Below are positions 37,201 through 47,264 of a stretch of DNA of 64,000 nucleotides, in pieces; positions within the stretch are counted from its first letter, which is position 1; each line of letters begins with the position of its first letter. Both the position numbers and the translations under genes were made by a program. This DNA comes from Massospora cicadina (Eukaryota; Entomophthoromycota; Entomophthoromycetes; Entomophthorales; Entomophthoraceae), in contig JAKSZP010005602.1 in the NCBI GenBank assembly GCA_022478985.1, positions 34,218-98,217 on the forward strand, given 5' to 3'. Under the pieces are notes generated by a model, which searched no databases, had not been told where the DNA came from, and saw nothing but the letters and a program-made list of their open reading frames with translations.

Positions 37201-37740
37201 AGAATGACGCACCACCCACTCCTACAGCCGAGGGTAAGAGCCAACGCCTGGCGCTGTGTGAGAAGGACCTATAGGATGGCGGACCACTCCAATTCCCTCC
37301 ACACAACCTGCGCAGTATGTGGAGGGGAGGGCTCCCTACATCACCGCCTTGAAACATGCCCCCCAACCAAAGCCATATGGCAGGAAGTCGCGCGCCTGCT
37401 TAAGATCCAAAACGAGCAGGAATTTTCTATATAAAAGAGCCTCCTCGAGCTCCAGATCAAATCACCAATCCCATCTACCCTCCGCTCCCTAATGATACTC
37501 ATTGCAATGTGGATAATACACACAATTGCATTAGATGCGTTCAAGGGCATGGTCCCAACCATCCATGGGGCTATCAACAGGTTCCACGTCCACTTACTGG
37601 AGCACTTCCAAGCCTGGCTCTATGGATATATGAGGCTAAGGCAACAGGCGTTCATAGAATCGTGGTTTCCACTCTGGTTCCTCCACACAGACCCCTTCCT
37701 TCACACTTGCTCCATAGTGGGGGAAACCCCCTCAGAGTAG
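34204..37740 (+). pseudogene. LINE D ORF2: endonuclease, reverse transcriptase, zinc finger
   Basis: Endonuclease from 34,204: MLNIAGARAQ, VDILAIQETHCLQGEEGSW, CGVIIQN and a SDHRL-type block near 34,850. Reverse transcriptase at ~35,520-36,520: CPGPDGIPYKFYKKYF, LLPGGHES, FLDQKKAYDRV, LKQGDPLSPQLYN and the catalytic LAFSDDC (36,221-36,241), with Ser in place of Ala before DD. The C-terminal zinc finger CAVCGGEGSLHHRLETC is at ~37,311-37,361. The protein ends ETPSE at 37,740. Frameshifted in several places. Confidence 0.85.
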
Positions 37741-37880
37741 CACACTAACCCCCCATACCCGGCAGTCCCGCTGGCAACAGGGGTAACCTGAGTACCCCGG
37801 GGTGCCCAATTTTATCTATCTTCATTTTCCACACATACTCAGTAATGCCCGTCCCGTGGTTGGCTTGCCTCAGTTAATTA

Positions 37881-38095
37881 AAAAAATTCCTAGTATAGCC
37901 TCTAGGTTATCAGCCTAGGAAGCCATATCAGATGGCGGAGAGTCTTTGGGGAAAATTTTGTCTGGCACCCACTTTAGCTGGCAGACCATGGCGGACAGCA
38001 TTGGGGTTGGGAGCATCAGCGACATGAGGCATTAGGAGGTATAATTGGGGGTTTTCTTTGTTAATGAGGCTGGCGGTGTCCATCGCCATGTATTA
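37881..38095 (-). mobile_element. E5: 3' fragment of an E element
   Basis: About 215 bases matching the last part of E2 (4,950-5,165) in reverse: CCTAGGAAGCCATAT..., a GCCAGCTAAAG-type segment, then GAGGCTGGCGGTGTCCAT. Its T/A-run end abuts the 3' end of LINE D at ~37,880, so the two are tail to tail. It is severely 5'-truncated, as is usual for target-primed insertions. Confidence 0.7.
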
Positions 38096-39235
38096 TGCCT
38101 TTCATCTTACTAAAGTCGTAATTATGCTTAGCAAAAATTTCAGAGTTTTCTTCTATTAATTGAAATATTTGGCTCTCCTGTTCATTAGTGAGGTGTTTTC
38201 TAATTTCAGGCCACACAATAAGAATTTCCCATCACTTTTGTGCCCAAAATCTTGTAAGCTTCCAAAAGGTTTAACATCATACATTTTGGATAAGGGTAAT
38301 ATAACTTGACATAATCAATTGAATGTTTTTGATATACCATTTTCAGATTACTTATAAGGTTTGCCAATAAAACCGATAATGATCCAGAATAAGCATAATC
38401 CAATACTCCAGGAAAAGGCATGAGCTCATTAGCAGAACGGTTGAAAATGCCTTGAAATTGTAACAAATGTCCTTTGGGAATATAAAAATGTAAATAAGTA
38501 TTAACAATTGCCTGCAAATTTGACAGAATGACTAAATTCTCAGGAGAGATAATAGACATCCCTTCTTTGATATCTGCCATTGTAGGGGTAACTTTACTTG
38601 AGGGTCTCCAAAATGGTATTAAATGGAATAAGACCTTTTAGACCTCTCCAGCAGACATAACTGACATATGGTATGAGCATGTTCAGTTACAAGTAGGGGA
38701 ACTCTATACCCCAAAAGGGAAAGTGATGAGTAGGGGCAATTATTAAATCCATCAAATTCCACAAAAATTGAGTCCCCAAAGTAGGTCATAACTCAAATTA
38801 TTGAGGAAAATAGCAGGGATTGTAAAAGTTAACTTCCCAATCTTAAGAGGGAGTGTTGAAAAAGGCTCCAATTGACCAAGTACTTCAGGGTCCCACAGCG
38901 CCATATTCTTCATAGTGGGAAATATTGGGCATTAACTTGATCCTCTTGATAAATTTTGATGAGACAACATTCACTTGGGATTTAGTGTCAATGGTAGCTT
39001 TGGAATTGACTTTTTTCACTCGAAAATTAATACAGGTAATGGTACTTCCAAACTGAGAGGATAAAACCAACAAGTAGGGAAAAGAATAGGTGGAATGTTC
39101 ATCTTTATTATACTCTACAGGGCTTTGATGTTCCTATTGCATACTTATATCGTTATCAAGATGAGGAATCTTATTGTTTTATCTTTTTTTCTTTTCATCA
39201 GCTTTTTTCTTATAACAGCGGTCCTCAGTATGTAA
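38096..39235 (-). pseudogene. gypsy-2 protease and pre-RT linker
   Basis: The protease block at 38,885-39,073 reads KKVNSKATIDTKSQVNVVS then KFIKRIKLMPN. It parallels gypsy-1 (LATLDTGSSVNVIS, KLIKKIKLAP), but the active-site Gly is Lys (DTKS). An open stretch (38,206-38,580) of unknown fold follows. The pre-RT block at ~38,100-38,200 (RKHLTNEQESQIFQLIEEN, then DFSKMKG) parallels TPDELEKVHTLLDDYSDIFC...YGHMKG of gypsy-1. LINE B bounds it on the right, E5/LINE D on the left. Confidence 0.65.
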
Positions 39236-39409
39236 ATATTTTAAATTTTAAATTTATTGCGGGGAAGGCCGACCATGGGATGGACACTTTCGAATATGAC
39301 TCAGATGAGACAAAACTTAGTACCAGGGGAGGCACCCCAGAGAAGTGATGCTATCTCTTGTTGCCAGCGGGAACGCCACTTATGGGGAGGAGGAGGGAAC
39401 GTGTGAAGG

Positions 39410-42400
39410 GGCCGTAAACAATATTGAGCACGTGTGGATGAAGGGGTCTGATTTGATGAACCAGACTGGGAACCAGGAGGAGACCAGCTGTCAGCGACGC
39501 GGTGGGAGATATCCAAACATCCACGCTTGAAAGTGGTCCACCAAATGAGACCGGAATTTGTGGACAGCTTCTGGGAGGATGGGGATGGAGCCAGCGATGG
39601 CATCCAAGACAATTATGTGGATAGTCCACATGGCGATTGCAACCACCAGAGCATGGAGGGAGGGTGGAAGGGGGAGGCCATTGATGAAGCAAACATATCT
39701 CTTGACAGACTGAAGGGATGCGTTTGATCCTGGCCTAGCAGACGTTGGACTTCGCGCCATATCACTTTAGAGGTGGGGCACTTCTCCAGGCGGTGGAACA
39801 GCGTTCCATACTGGCCACACACGACTCAGGATGAGTGTAAAGCGTTAGAGCGCCCAGCTGTACGATACACCTGCCTCAGGCAGCGCCACACATGGGAGTG
39901 GACTTGAGGCTGCAACAGAGGATGGTGTGCATATTTCCAGATAGTCTTTTGGGTTTCAATGGAATAAGGGATGTCCATCATGTCCAGGTAGTCCACCCTG
40001 GATAGGACATGGGGTCGAATGGGGATCACGCCATCAAGGATGGGTAGCCCCTGTACCTCTTGTGTGAACTGAGGAGAGGGGCGGCCTCTTCGGGTTGTAT
40101 GTCCACTAATACGAATTCTCCACTCTGCGCTTCGCATGGAGAGTAGGATTCGTTTGTAGTGGGTTTTTGTCCCGTGAGGACCTGTGGCCGATGTGTGTGA
40201 TGCGAGATATTTCATCAGGGAGTGGGGGTTTAATGGATTATTGAGGCTCAAGGCTCAGGAAAAGTTGGAGTGGGCCGCGCGGGACCAGTGTTGGGATGGG
40301 AATGTAGGAGCAGTGACGGCCGCGATCCAGATGCCAAGGATCTTGGCGGCATGGGCTTTAAAGCCAAGCAGGCCCATGCCACCATGATGATGAGGGCCAA
40401 ACATGACCTCTAGCCGTACTGGTGGAGGGTGGCCTGACCAAAGCCATCCTTGCAGCAAAGCATACAGGGATTTGAAGAAGCTTGGGGAGAAGGGGATGGC
40501 GTGGGCTCCGAACCAGACTTTGGATAGGAGCATAGAGTTGGCAAGAACAACCCTGCCAGTGAGGGTAGTAGGGTGGGCTCTGAGAGAGGCTATTTGCTTC
40601 GTCACGTTGTCCAGTATACAGCCCTCCATTACTGCTGACGCGTATCCACCTGCCTCCATCCACACGCCCAGATGGCGTACCGGTCCTATGGTAGGACGTG
40701 GCACTAAGGGGAGCACCAGTGGAGCGGTGTGTGTTGAGTTAGTAAGGCGTGGACGTGGGCGAGCAGATGGGCCAGGTTGGGAACTACTTGCTGGGGCCCA
40801 GTAGTTCTGAAACTGACCAAGGAGGATGATTTTAGTTTTGGAGGCGTTCAGTGCCGCGTTGCTTACCTGGGAATATTCCTGGATGAGGGCTTCAGGCGTA
40901 AGTGCATCTTTGTTATTAGACACCCCCACTTTGCAATCATCTGCAAATGCCAACATCTTGACTGGGGTTTGGCCTGGCACATGGACCCCAGTGAGGTGGG
41001 CATTCACATTTCGCAGTAGTGGGTCAAGGCTAAAGCTGTATAAGAGTGGGCTGAGGGGGTCCCCTTGTTGCAGGCCCCTTTGGGGGCGGATTACTTCCGT
41101 TAGGAAGCCTGGGCAACGCACTGCCATTGTTGCAAATTCCGTAAGCAGCATCATCCAGTTGTTGAAGTGGGGTGTAGGCGGAATTGATGGAGGCAGGCCC
41201 TAAGGTATTCCCAGTTTACTCTATCATAGGCCTTCTGTTGGTCCAAGAATACAAGTGCCCCAGAGGCTGTGGACTGACATGCATTAGCCACAGAGTGCAC
41301 GTTATCCCAAATCGACCTTCTGGGTATGAAGCTGAATTGCTCTGGGGAGATGGTGACAGATGCTATAATCCCTAAACAGTTAGCCATAATTTTTGTTAAA
41401 ATTTTGGTGTCTGTGTTTGTTAGAGAAATGGGGCGCCAGTTGACTAAGTCAAGCCTATCCCCTTTCTTGAAGAGTGTGACAGTAAAGGCCTCATGTCCTC
41501 CTGGTAGGAGGCGCATTTCCAACAGGCTTTGGTTGAGTGAGGCTAGCAGCAATGGGGATATATATTTAAAATATTTTTTGTAGAACTCATATGGAATGCC
41601 ATCTGGTCCTGGGCATTTTCAGTTTGGCGCCCCACGAATGGCTGTCCATAATTCGTTTAGAGTAATTAAAGTCATTATTTCTGGGTATCAGAAAATGGTG
41701 CAGATATTAGCTCAGTCGAGAAATTCCGCCATTTCAGCTGACTAAATTGGTTTGGCTTGGTATAACTTGGAGTAATATCTTTGCATTTCGATTGCCACTT
41801 CACCTGGTGTGTCCACAATGGAATTATCCGATCTTCGCACCTGTGTGCAGGCCACGCTCTGGTGTGGTGCAAAAAATTTTTTGAAGAAGTATGCAGTGCA
41901 CTTGTCACCTTTAGTGATGCGTGTGGCCCTGTATTGGACACAAACCCAATGTTTGTGTTGTCTTTCGAGTGCGTTGAGGTGGGCGGCTGCCTCCGCCCAC
42001 TTCCGGCCCCATGCAGGGCTATATCCTGTAGCTGGAATGTTGGACTCCAAGTGGGCCAATTCTGCGAGCGCGCGCGATATAACCGCCGATGTGGCTCGTG
42101 AGCATCTGGAGGTGAGATGGTGATAGTGGCAGATGGTGTCTTTTTTGAAAGTTGCCCATGTGGAAAGGGTGGTCCGTACAAAATGGTGCAACAAATGATT
42201 CCGCCAAAGTTGCCTCTTCCACCCACATGGAAAATCCTGGCGACGCAAGCTCGGGGGGCGGATTTTGCAGCAATGTGGGGCCTTTGCAACTGTGATGGGT
42301 AAGTGGTATGTTATCAAGACCAGCTGATGGTCGGAGAATTCCATTTTCATTGTTTTGAAATGGGAGATGTGGGGTTGGAATTTCGCCGGTGCTAGAATAA

Positions 42401-43005
42401 GGTGATGCGGGTCATGGACCTTAATTGGCCATTATGGACGTGGGGATGCATCATGTTTTCGAGCAGTGGGGCATGTCATGGCAGTGCATCCCTTAACCCA
42501 AGGGTGGCTTTTAGAACGCGTAGTTCTACGTGACCCTGTGGGGCGTGGGGTGAGGGCGGCCACCAGTCCGTTGGTGAGGTTAGCCAACAGTTCATGTCAC
42601 CAACTAGGAAGGAATTGGGGGGTAGCAGAAGGGATTTGACCAACGAGAAAAATTCTTAATGCTCATGTGCACTGTTTGGGGCGTAAATGTTGATAATTGT
42701 GTGTGCAACATCAGCCCATGAGAAGGTGACAACGAGCACTCGGCCATTTAGGAATGTTTCTAAAGATGTAAATTTTAAAAGATTGTTTTTCTGAATTAGC
42801 ACCCCACAGTGCTTTGACCAAAAGGATAGGGATGGTAGGAGCATTGTTTTCCAAGCTTCCTCGGAACCTTGTGGACAGTGGGACTCCTGGATGGCCAGGA
42901 TATCCATGGGTAAATTGTTTGTAAAAAACTCAGTTTCCTAGCCCAGGATGGGGAGGCCTTGAGTCCGGTGATATTCAGCATCCCTAGAGTGAAGGTTTCC
43001 CCCAT
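39410..43005 (-). pseudogene. LINE B ORF2: APE endonuclease, reverse transcriptase, zinc finger
   Basis: MGETFTLGMLNITGLKAS starts at 43,005, seven bases after the ORF1 stop codon. Endonuclease runs to ~42,310 (DILAIQESHCPQG, IYAPN, FSDHQLVLI). RT: SLTNTDTKILTKIMANCLG, FSFIPRRSIWDNVHS, LDQQKAYDRVNWEYL (41,151-41,552), LQQGDPLSPLLY, LAFADDCKVGVS (FADD at ~40,938-40,949) and an open 299-codon block down to 40,255. The zinc finger CGQYGTLFHRLEKC is at ~39,775-39,815. One frameshift near 42,900 and others in the C-terminal part inactivate it. Confidence 0.85.
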
Positions 43006-43011
43006 TGCACC

Positions 43012-44425
43012 TTAGGTGCGAGGGGGTGGACCCCTGGGCCCACCAGCCTCTTCCAGGTCCCCACGGGCTTTCACAGTAGCATGGGTATTAGCAGCAATGC
43101 TATTGGGGTTTTTGTTAATTTTTTCAGAAAGAGTCGCGTTGGCTTTGGCCTTCGCTTTTTGTTTTCCTGACGTCGGACGAATTTTTTGTGGTGTGGATAA
43201 GTTTGGTGCTCCGTCGAGTGGGGCAGATAAAATTTTTTTGGTTGGGATAGGTCCCAAGTTGGTTTTGACTGGGGCTTGGGTGCAACAATTGGATGAGATT
43301 GAATCTCCCATCAGATCCTCAGATTGAGTGGCCTGTTTGGTATGGGCCTCCCAATCTGATTGGGTGATGGATTCCTGAGTTGCTTCCGCTGCGATGGTCT
43401 CCATGTCCTCCTGGCGTTGTGAGTGTGGGATGGTGGTGTTGGCCTTGGCCGTTTCCTTGGCCGCGGCCCTATGGGCCTGCTTGGCCTTCTTCCACTCCTG
43501 CGGGGAGATGGGCTTTACCAATAGGTAGCAGCCTTGTGCTCCCCACGGGAAAGCCTCCTTGGTGCTTGCAGTTGGTTCGTAGTGCGCCTCTCCGCTGGTC
43601 ATAGCCGCTGAGGGGTGCTCTTGGAATGTGACGCCCTCCTTGATGGGGCATGCATGTGCCTTATGGCTGAACGCATCACAGTGGGTGCAAATGGGGGGTG
43701 CACTGTCCACAGTTACCCATATTGGATGGGTGGTATGCCCTGTAATGTCAATAAAGGTGGAGTGCAGAATCTGGGTTAGGTCCTTCGCAATCTCCTCAGT
43801 TGGGGTCAGAACTGTGATGGCTTTGCCGGTGTACAGGTGTGGCATCAGTGTGAAACGTTGCATTTCAAAAGATTGTATTTCGCTGTATATGGTGAGACCA
43901 TCTTTCAGGTGTTGCTCCAAAATGTCACGTTTTACCGTAATAAGCAAAAAGTCAAATGTGAGGAAAATTTGGTTTGATTTTGTCCATCTGGTGCGTTTAG
44001 TTTTGATGACCCGTTGCCCTTCGGGGAGGTCGACCACTATGCGCACCACTGCAGCCTCATCTGCTGAAATTTTGCTTTCGAAGCCTAGGTCCAGCCAACC
44101 GCCTGACTGGAGTGAGGTGCAACGTACACCGTGGTTGGGAAAATTTTGTGTACATCTTCACAAAATTTTTCCCATAGGGCTGTTTTTGAATGTCCAGATA
44201 CACATGGACTCCAAATTCCTCCGATGAAAGTGGCTGGGAATGTGGTGTTTTGATGTACTGGTTGCATCGTGCTTGCCACGCGAGTATCTCTGGGGAAATT
44301 GTGACCGCCAGTTTTTTTAGATTTTTTTCTATTCTGCCAGATTCTCTGGGGCATTTTTGAACGTTAGAGGTCGCGGGCCTTCCGCCTGCTCCTCTTGCCT
44401 TGCTTGCCCAACTGCTCCCAGACAT
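43012..44425 (-). pseudogene. LINE B ORF1: RNA-binding zinc-knuckle protein
   Basis: Starts MSGSSWASKARGAGG at 44,425 and is frameshifted once near 44,060. It then runs open for 345 codons to 43,012: VRIVVDLPEGQRV, TRWTKSNQIFLTFDFL, LKDGLTIYSEIQSF, LMPHLYTGKAITVLTPTEEI, and a CX2CX4HX4C knuckle (CTHCDAFSHKAHAC, ~43,645-43,690). A charged, Gln/Thr/Lys-rich tail ends GGPRGPPPRT. The total is ~470 residues. The middle fold is inferred to be RRM-like by its position before the knuckle. It is homologous to the single protein of the E elements. Confidence 0.8.
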
Positions 44426-44535
44426 GGGCGCAGACTAATCCCCTCTATGAGATTATCAAACTAGATTTAGTCTTGAATTGAATAGGTTGCAAAAGTGTTT
44501 GCAATGAGAAAGAAAAGTTATTCCTCAGTATGTAA

Positions 44536-45317
44536 GTATTGGTGTTAGTAGTTACACTGGATCGCCCTAGTATTCTCAGGCACAGCGTAGACTTTAGGAT
44601 GACTAGGCCTTAAAGAATTGTAAACTCAAGGTTTTTCAAAAATTGAGGAGGAAATTTCAACAAGGCCTCCTTGATGTTTAATATACTTCTGAAATTCTCC
44701 TTTACGCTGATAAGGTAAACTTGCATCTGTGACCTAGAAGTAAAAGCATACATGATTGCAGTAATTGCATCATCTAAATTTAACCAACTATATGCTACCA
44801 AAGTCTGAACTTCCTGATAGAGCTAGTGAGCAAAGTCTTTGATAGATTCATTCTGGTGGGGCTGTATACCCATAAAAGCCTGTTTCTGAGAGGATAAGGT
44901 TTGCTCACTCCCAAATTCTTTGATTACTGCTTCTTTAACCTGAGACCAAGTAGAGCAAGCCATCAAATGGGGTACCATGATATCCTGAGCCAATAAAGTA
45001 AAGGAATTAAGTAATTCATCTTTTGATGATCCATGGCCTCACTCAGAGCCTTCTCATATAGATAGAGGAAGGAGATAATGCTTCCTTCACCAGAAGAGTA
45101 TTTATCTTTATATACAGGTGTCAAAATCTGAGGATTGCTCACTTGGAAATTGGTATCCTGAACGTCTATTTGGCCTAAAATTCCAATAATTGATCTTTGA
45201 TAGTGCCTACAGGATTCAAACCGTCTATTAACTCCCTAGGCTTATTAAATTTGCCTCGACTCTTCTGGCCAATTTTGGGTATAATTTTCCCTTCATATTT
45301 AGAAACTTCTTCTGAGG
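44536..45317 (-). pseudogene. gypsy-2 gag capsid
   Basis: Minus-strand pieces: QKQAFMGIQPHQNESIKDFA (~44,830-44,890), AYSWLNLDDAITAIMYAF (~44,750-44,805) and SVKENFRSILNIKEALLKF. These parallel gypsy-1 (EKQAFMRFSTYEDESLLAF, NMLTLDDAISALL). A basic linker with NPASEEVSKYEGKIIPKIGQ (45,255-45,315) continues across the E3 insertion: VPNLQFVVNP on its right side joins in frame. Confidence 0.7.
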
Positions 45318-45333
45318 CAGGATTAACTACAAA

Positions 45334-47248
45334 GCTCTGCTCGGCATAGCTTTCTGAGCGAATTAATTTTGGTAAATTAAAAGCAAACACTTAATTGCAC
45401 ACCAAAGTCTTGCTCTAATGTCATCAGATCCCCTGCCAACTGTCCCTGTGTGGGGCAGTGGTGAAACTCCCCCTCTGTTTTCCGTCTGACAGGAAAATGC
45501 ACTCAGACTGGCTCGCCCAGTCATTCCAAACCATTGGGATGATTCATTCCTCCCTGGGATCTCGATGCCCATCTCACCCAAACCCAAGTGGTGCCCCACT
45601 GCCCCCTGGTGCTCCCCCAAAGCAACATTCATTTCATCCTTAGGAAAAATATGGGAAATTCTTCCCCTATGACAACCAAGCCATTATCAAAATGGCTCAG
45701 GTGGTGATGACACCAGCCTGTTTTATTGACTTCCGCCCCTATAAGGGGTACTTTGATCTTGGCTTCCCCTGTGAAGCTGATGCAGCCACTGTGGCAACAG
45801 TGCCATTAATTTTTTAACAATATTCCCTCCCAACAACTTGAAACTGGCTCCCAACGGACACCAACTTGGCGGTCCACTTCGCGGGTTTGCCCACTCACCT
45901 CTTCCCTGAAGTGCTGCACCAGGAGCTGATGGAAGGTTTGGCAGCCTATGGCTCAAGCCCCATCTTACAATTTGTGGTCCCAAATGGGGCCACACTTCTC
46001 GCCAGGCCTCAGGCATATGCCATAATCAGCCCTGAATTTACAAAAATTTCTTTGGCAATTCTCCCTCAAGCCACCATCCCATCTGACCCCGACCATCCGT
46101 TTTGGGCCCACATTAAGGGCGGATGGACAATTAGTCCATCCTGTTTTAATTTAGCCCACTCAAAATGTAAATGCCCATACTCAGAAACTTCTGCCAAAGC
46201 CAAAAGTTTGCCCAATGCTCAATAATCCGCCACCCACCCTGCGCCAACTCTGACATGGGGTATGATCATACCTTCCTTTCCTCCAATGCCTGATGCTGCA
46301 GCTGCACCTGCAGCCACCAATCAGCATCCACCTAGCCCCAGGGCCATGCATGATTCTTCCAATCAAGCGCAGGATTGGACCCTGGTTTGATCCCAGGTAA
46401 AATCCAGAAATTTAGCCAATCCTCAACCATACGCCAATTCCCCAATCCAATTCAACCAAAACCCATGGGAGTATTTAGATGAAATCAATGAATCAGGTAA
46501 TGTCATTGAAGAACCATCGTTGCAACTTGAGCGGCTCTGTAATGCAGAATAGGATGCAAAAATCTCGCCTCAGAAATATGTCCCAAAACTTAACGCCAAA
46601 CCATTCTACAGCGACCACCAGCTTGCAGTAGAAGCAGCCGCTACACCAGATTGCTGTCCACTTTGCAAAGCTGACACCAAATCTGTGGCTGCACTCGCAG
46701 GAGGAATTTTACCTCCTGTCATCCCCTAATCTTACTGCACAAAGTAAGATAAATATGAAAACTTTACATAAAAACGTCACTGAAGCCATCCAGAACATGG
46801 TAACAGTAACACGGAATCTGAAAGCAAAAATAACCCATACCAACATTGCCACATTTTTTAAATTCCCAGACACCCGCCTCAAAGCTGAAGATGCTTTGGG
46901 CAAATACATCGTTGGTATAATGATGGCTGGCAACTATTTGAAAGTTCCAGTCATCAAGGATATTGAACCCCTTGCTGCCGATGCCCCCACACCCTTACTA
47001 TCTGCCTTAACATGCACCCTACTCTGGAATGAGATGGATGCGGCTGAAGACAAGCCCCCTAATCCCCCTCCCCATCCACCATGGAGGGATAGCAGTATTT
47101 GCTGCAAACCTGGTTGGATATTTTGTTAGGTACAATTCAATTGATCCGTCCATTTTGGGCATTTTGTTTGAATCGTTATTTTTTTATTATGATTTTAGTT
47201 TTAGTTCGGTAATGTCACTCCCCTGGTCAGCTTATCTCGGTTAAATAA
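45334..47248 (+). mobile_element. E3: full-length ORF1-only half-LINE with 16 bp target duplication
   Basis: 1,915 bases flanked by the exact duplication CAGGATTAACTACAAA (45,318-45,333 and 47,249-47,264). The duplicated bases encode part of gypsy-2 gag, and the gag frame reads through when the element is taken out. The 3' end (47,205-47,248) reads AATGTCACTCCCCTGGTCAGC...TTAAATAA, the LINE tail motif. No endonuclease or RT coding sequence fits in the space. This shows E elements move by target-primed reverse transcription with enzymes supplied in trans. Confidence 0.85.
45420..47129 (+). pseudogene. E3 ORF1-like protein
   Basis: Pieces in order: MSSDPLPTVPVWGSGETPPL (45,419 on), ENALRLARPVIP, FIDFRPYKGYFDLGF (~45,727-45,780), then after a frameshift the open block 45,866-46,225 (MAVHFAGLPTHLF, HQELMEGLAAYGSSPIL, DPDHPFWAHIKGGW, knuckle region SPSCFNLAHSKCKC, first Cys lost). 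The C-terminal block at 46,755-47,129 (LKAKITHTNIATFF, KAEDALGKYIVGIM) ends in a proline-rich PPNPPPHPPW. The end is similar in style to LINE ORF1 (GGPGGPPPHT). Broken by at least three stops or shifts. Confidence 0.65.
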
Positions 47249-47264
47249 CAGGATTAACTACAAA

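Larger units (their letters stand above)
32770..37880 (+). mobile_element. LINE D: divergent LINE of the same clade, plus strand
   Basis: Same layout as LINEs A-C in the opposite orientation, but clearly diverged. ORF1 starts near 32,785 (TWASVASRGAQ...KKRPGEGPG, compare MSGSSWASKARGAGG in B). ORF2 runs 34,204-37,740. The 3' end at 37,840-37,880 reads AGTAATGCCCGTCCCGTGGTTGGC, i.e. the shared LINE tail. It is inserted in gypsy-2 pol (pre-RT at 38.1 kb, RT resumes at 32.6 kb), tail to tail with E5. A target duplication was not resolved. Confidence 0.85.
39236..44521 (-). mobile_element. LINE B: full-length non-LTR retrotransposon
   Basis: A 5.29 kb copy flanked by the exact 14-base duplication TCCTCAGTATGTAA (39,222-39,235 and 44,522-44,535). 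It shares its 5' end (…GAAAGAAAAGTTAT at the right) with LINE C and its 3' tail with all LINEs. It is inserted between gag and protease of gypsy-2. It is among the least decayed copies: long stretches of ORF1 (345 codons) and ORF2 (299 codons of RT) are open. Confidence 0.93.

Noticed and set aside
40403..41203. Long plus-strand ORFs of 125-133 codons
   Set aside because: Antisense shadows of the LINE B reverse transcriptase; the same shadows occur in LINE C at 58,978-59,385.
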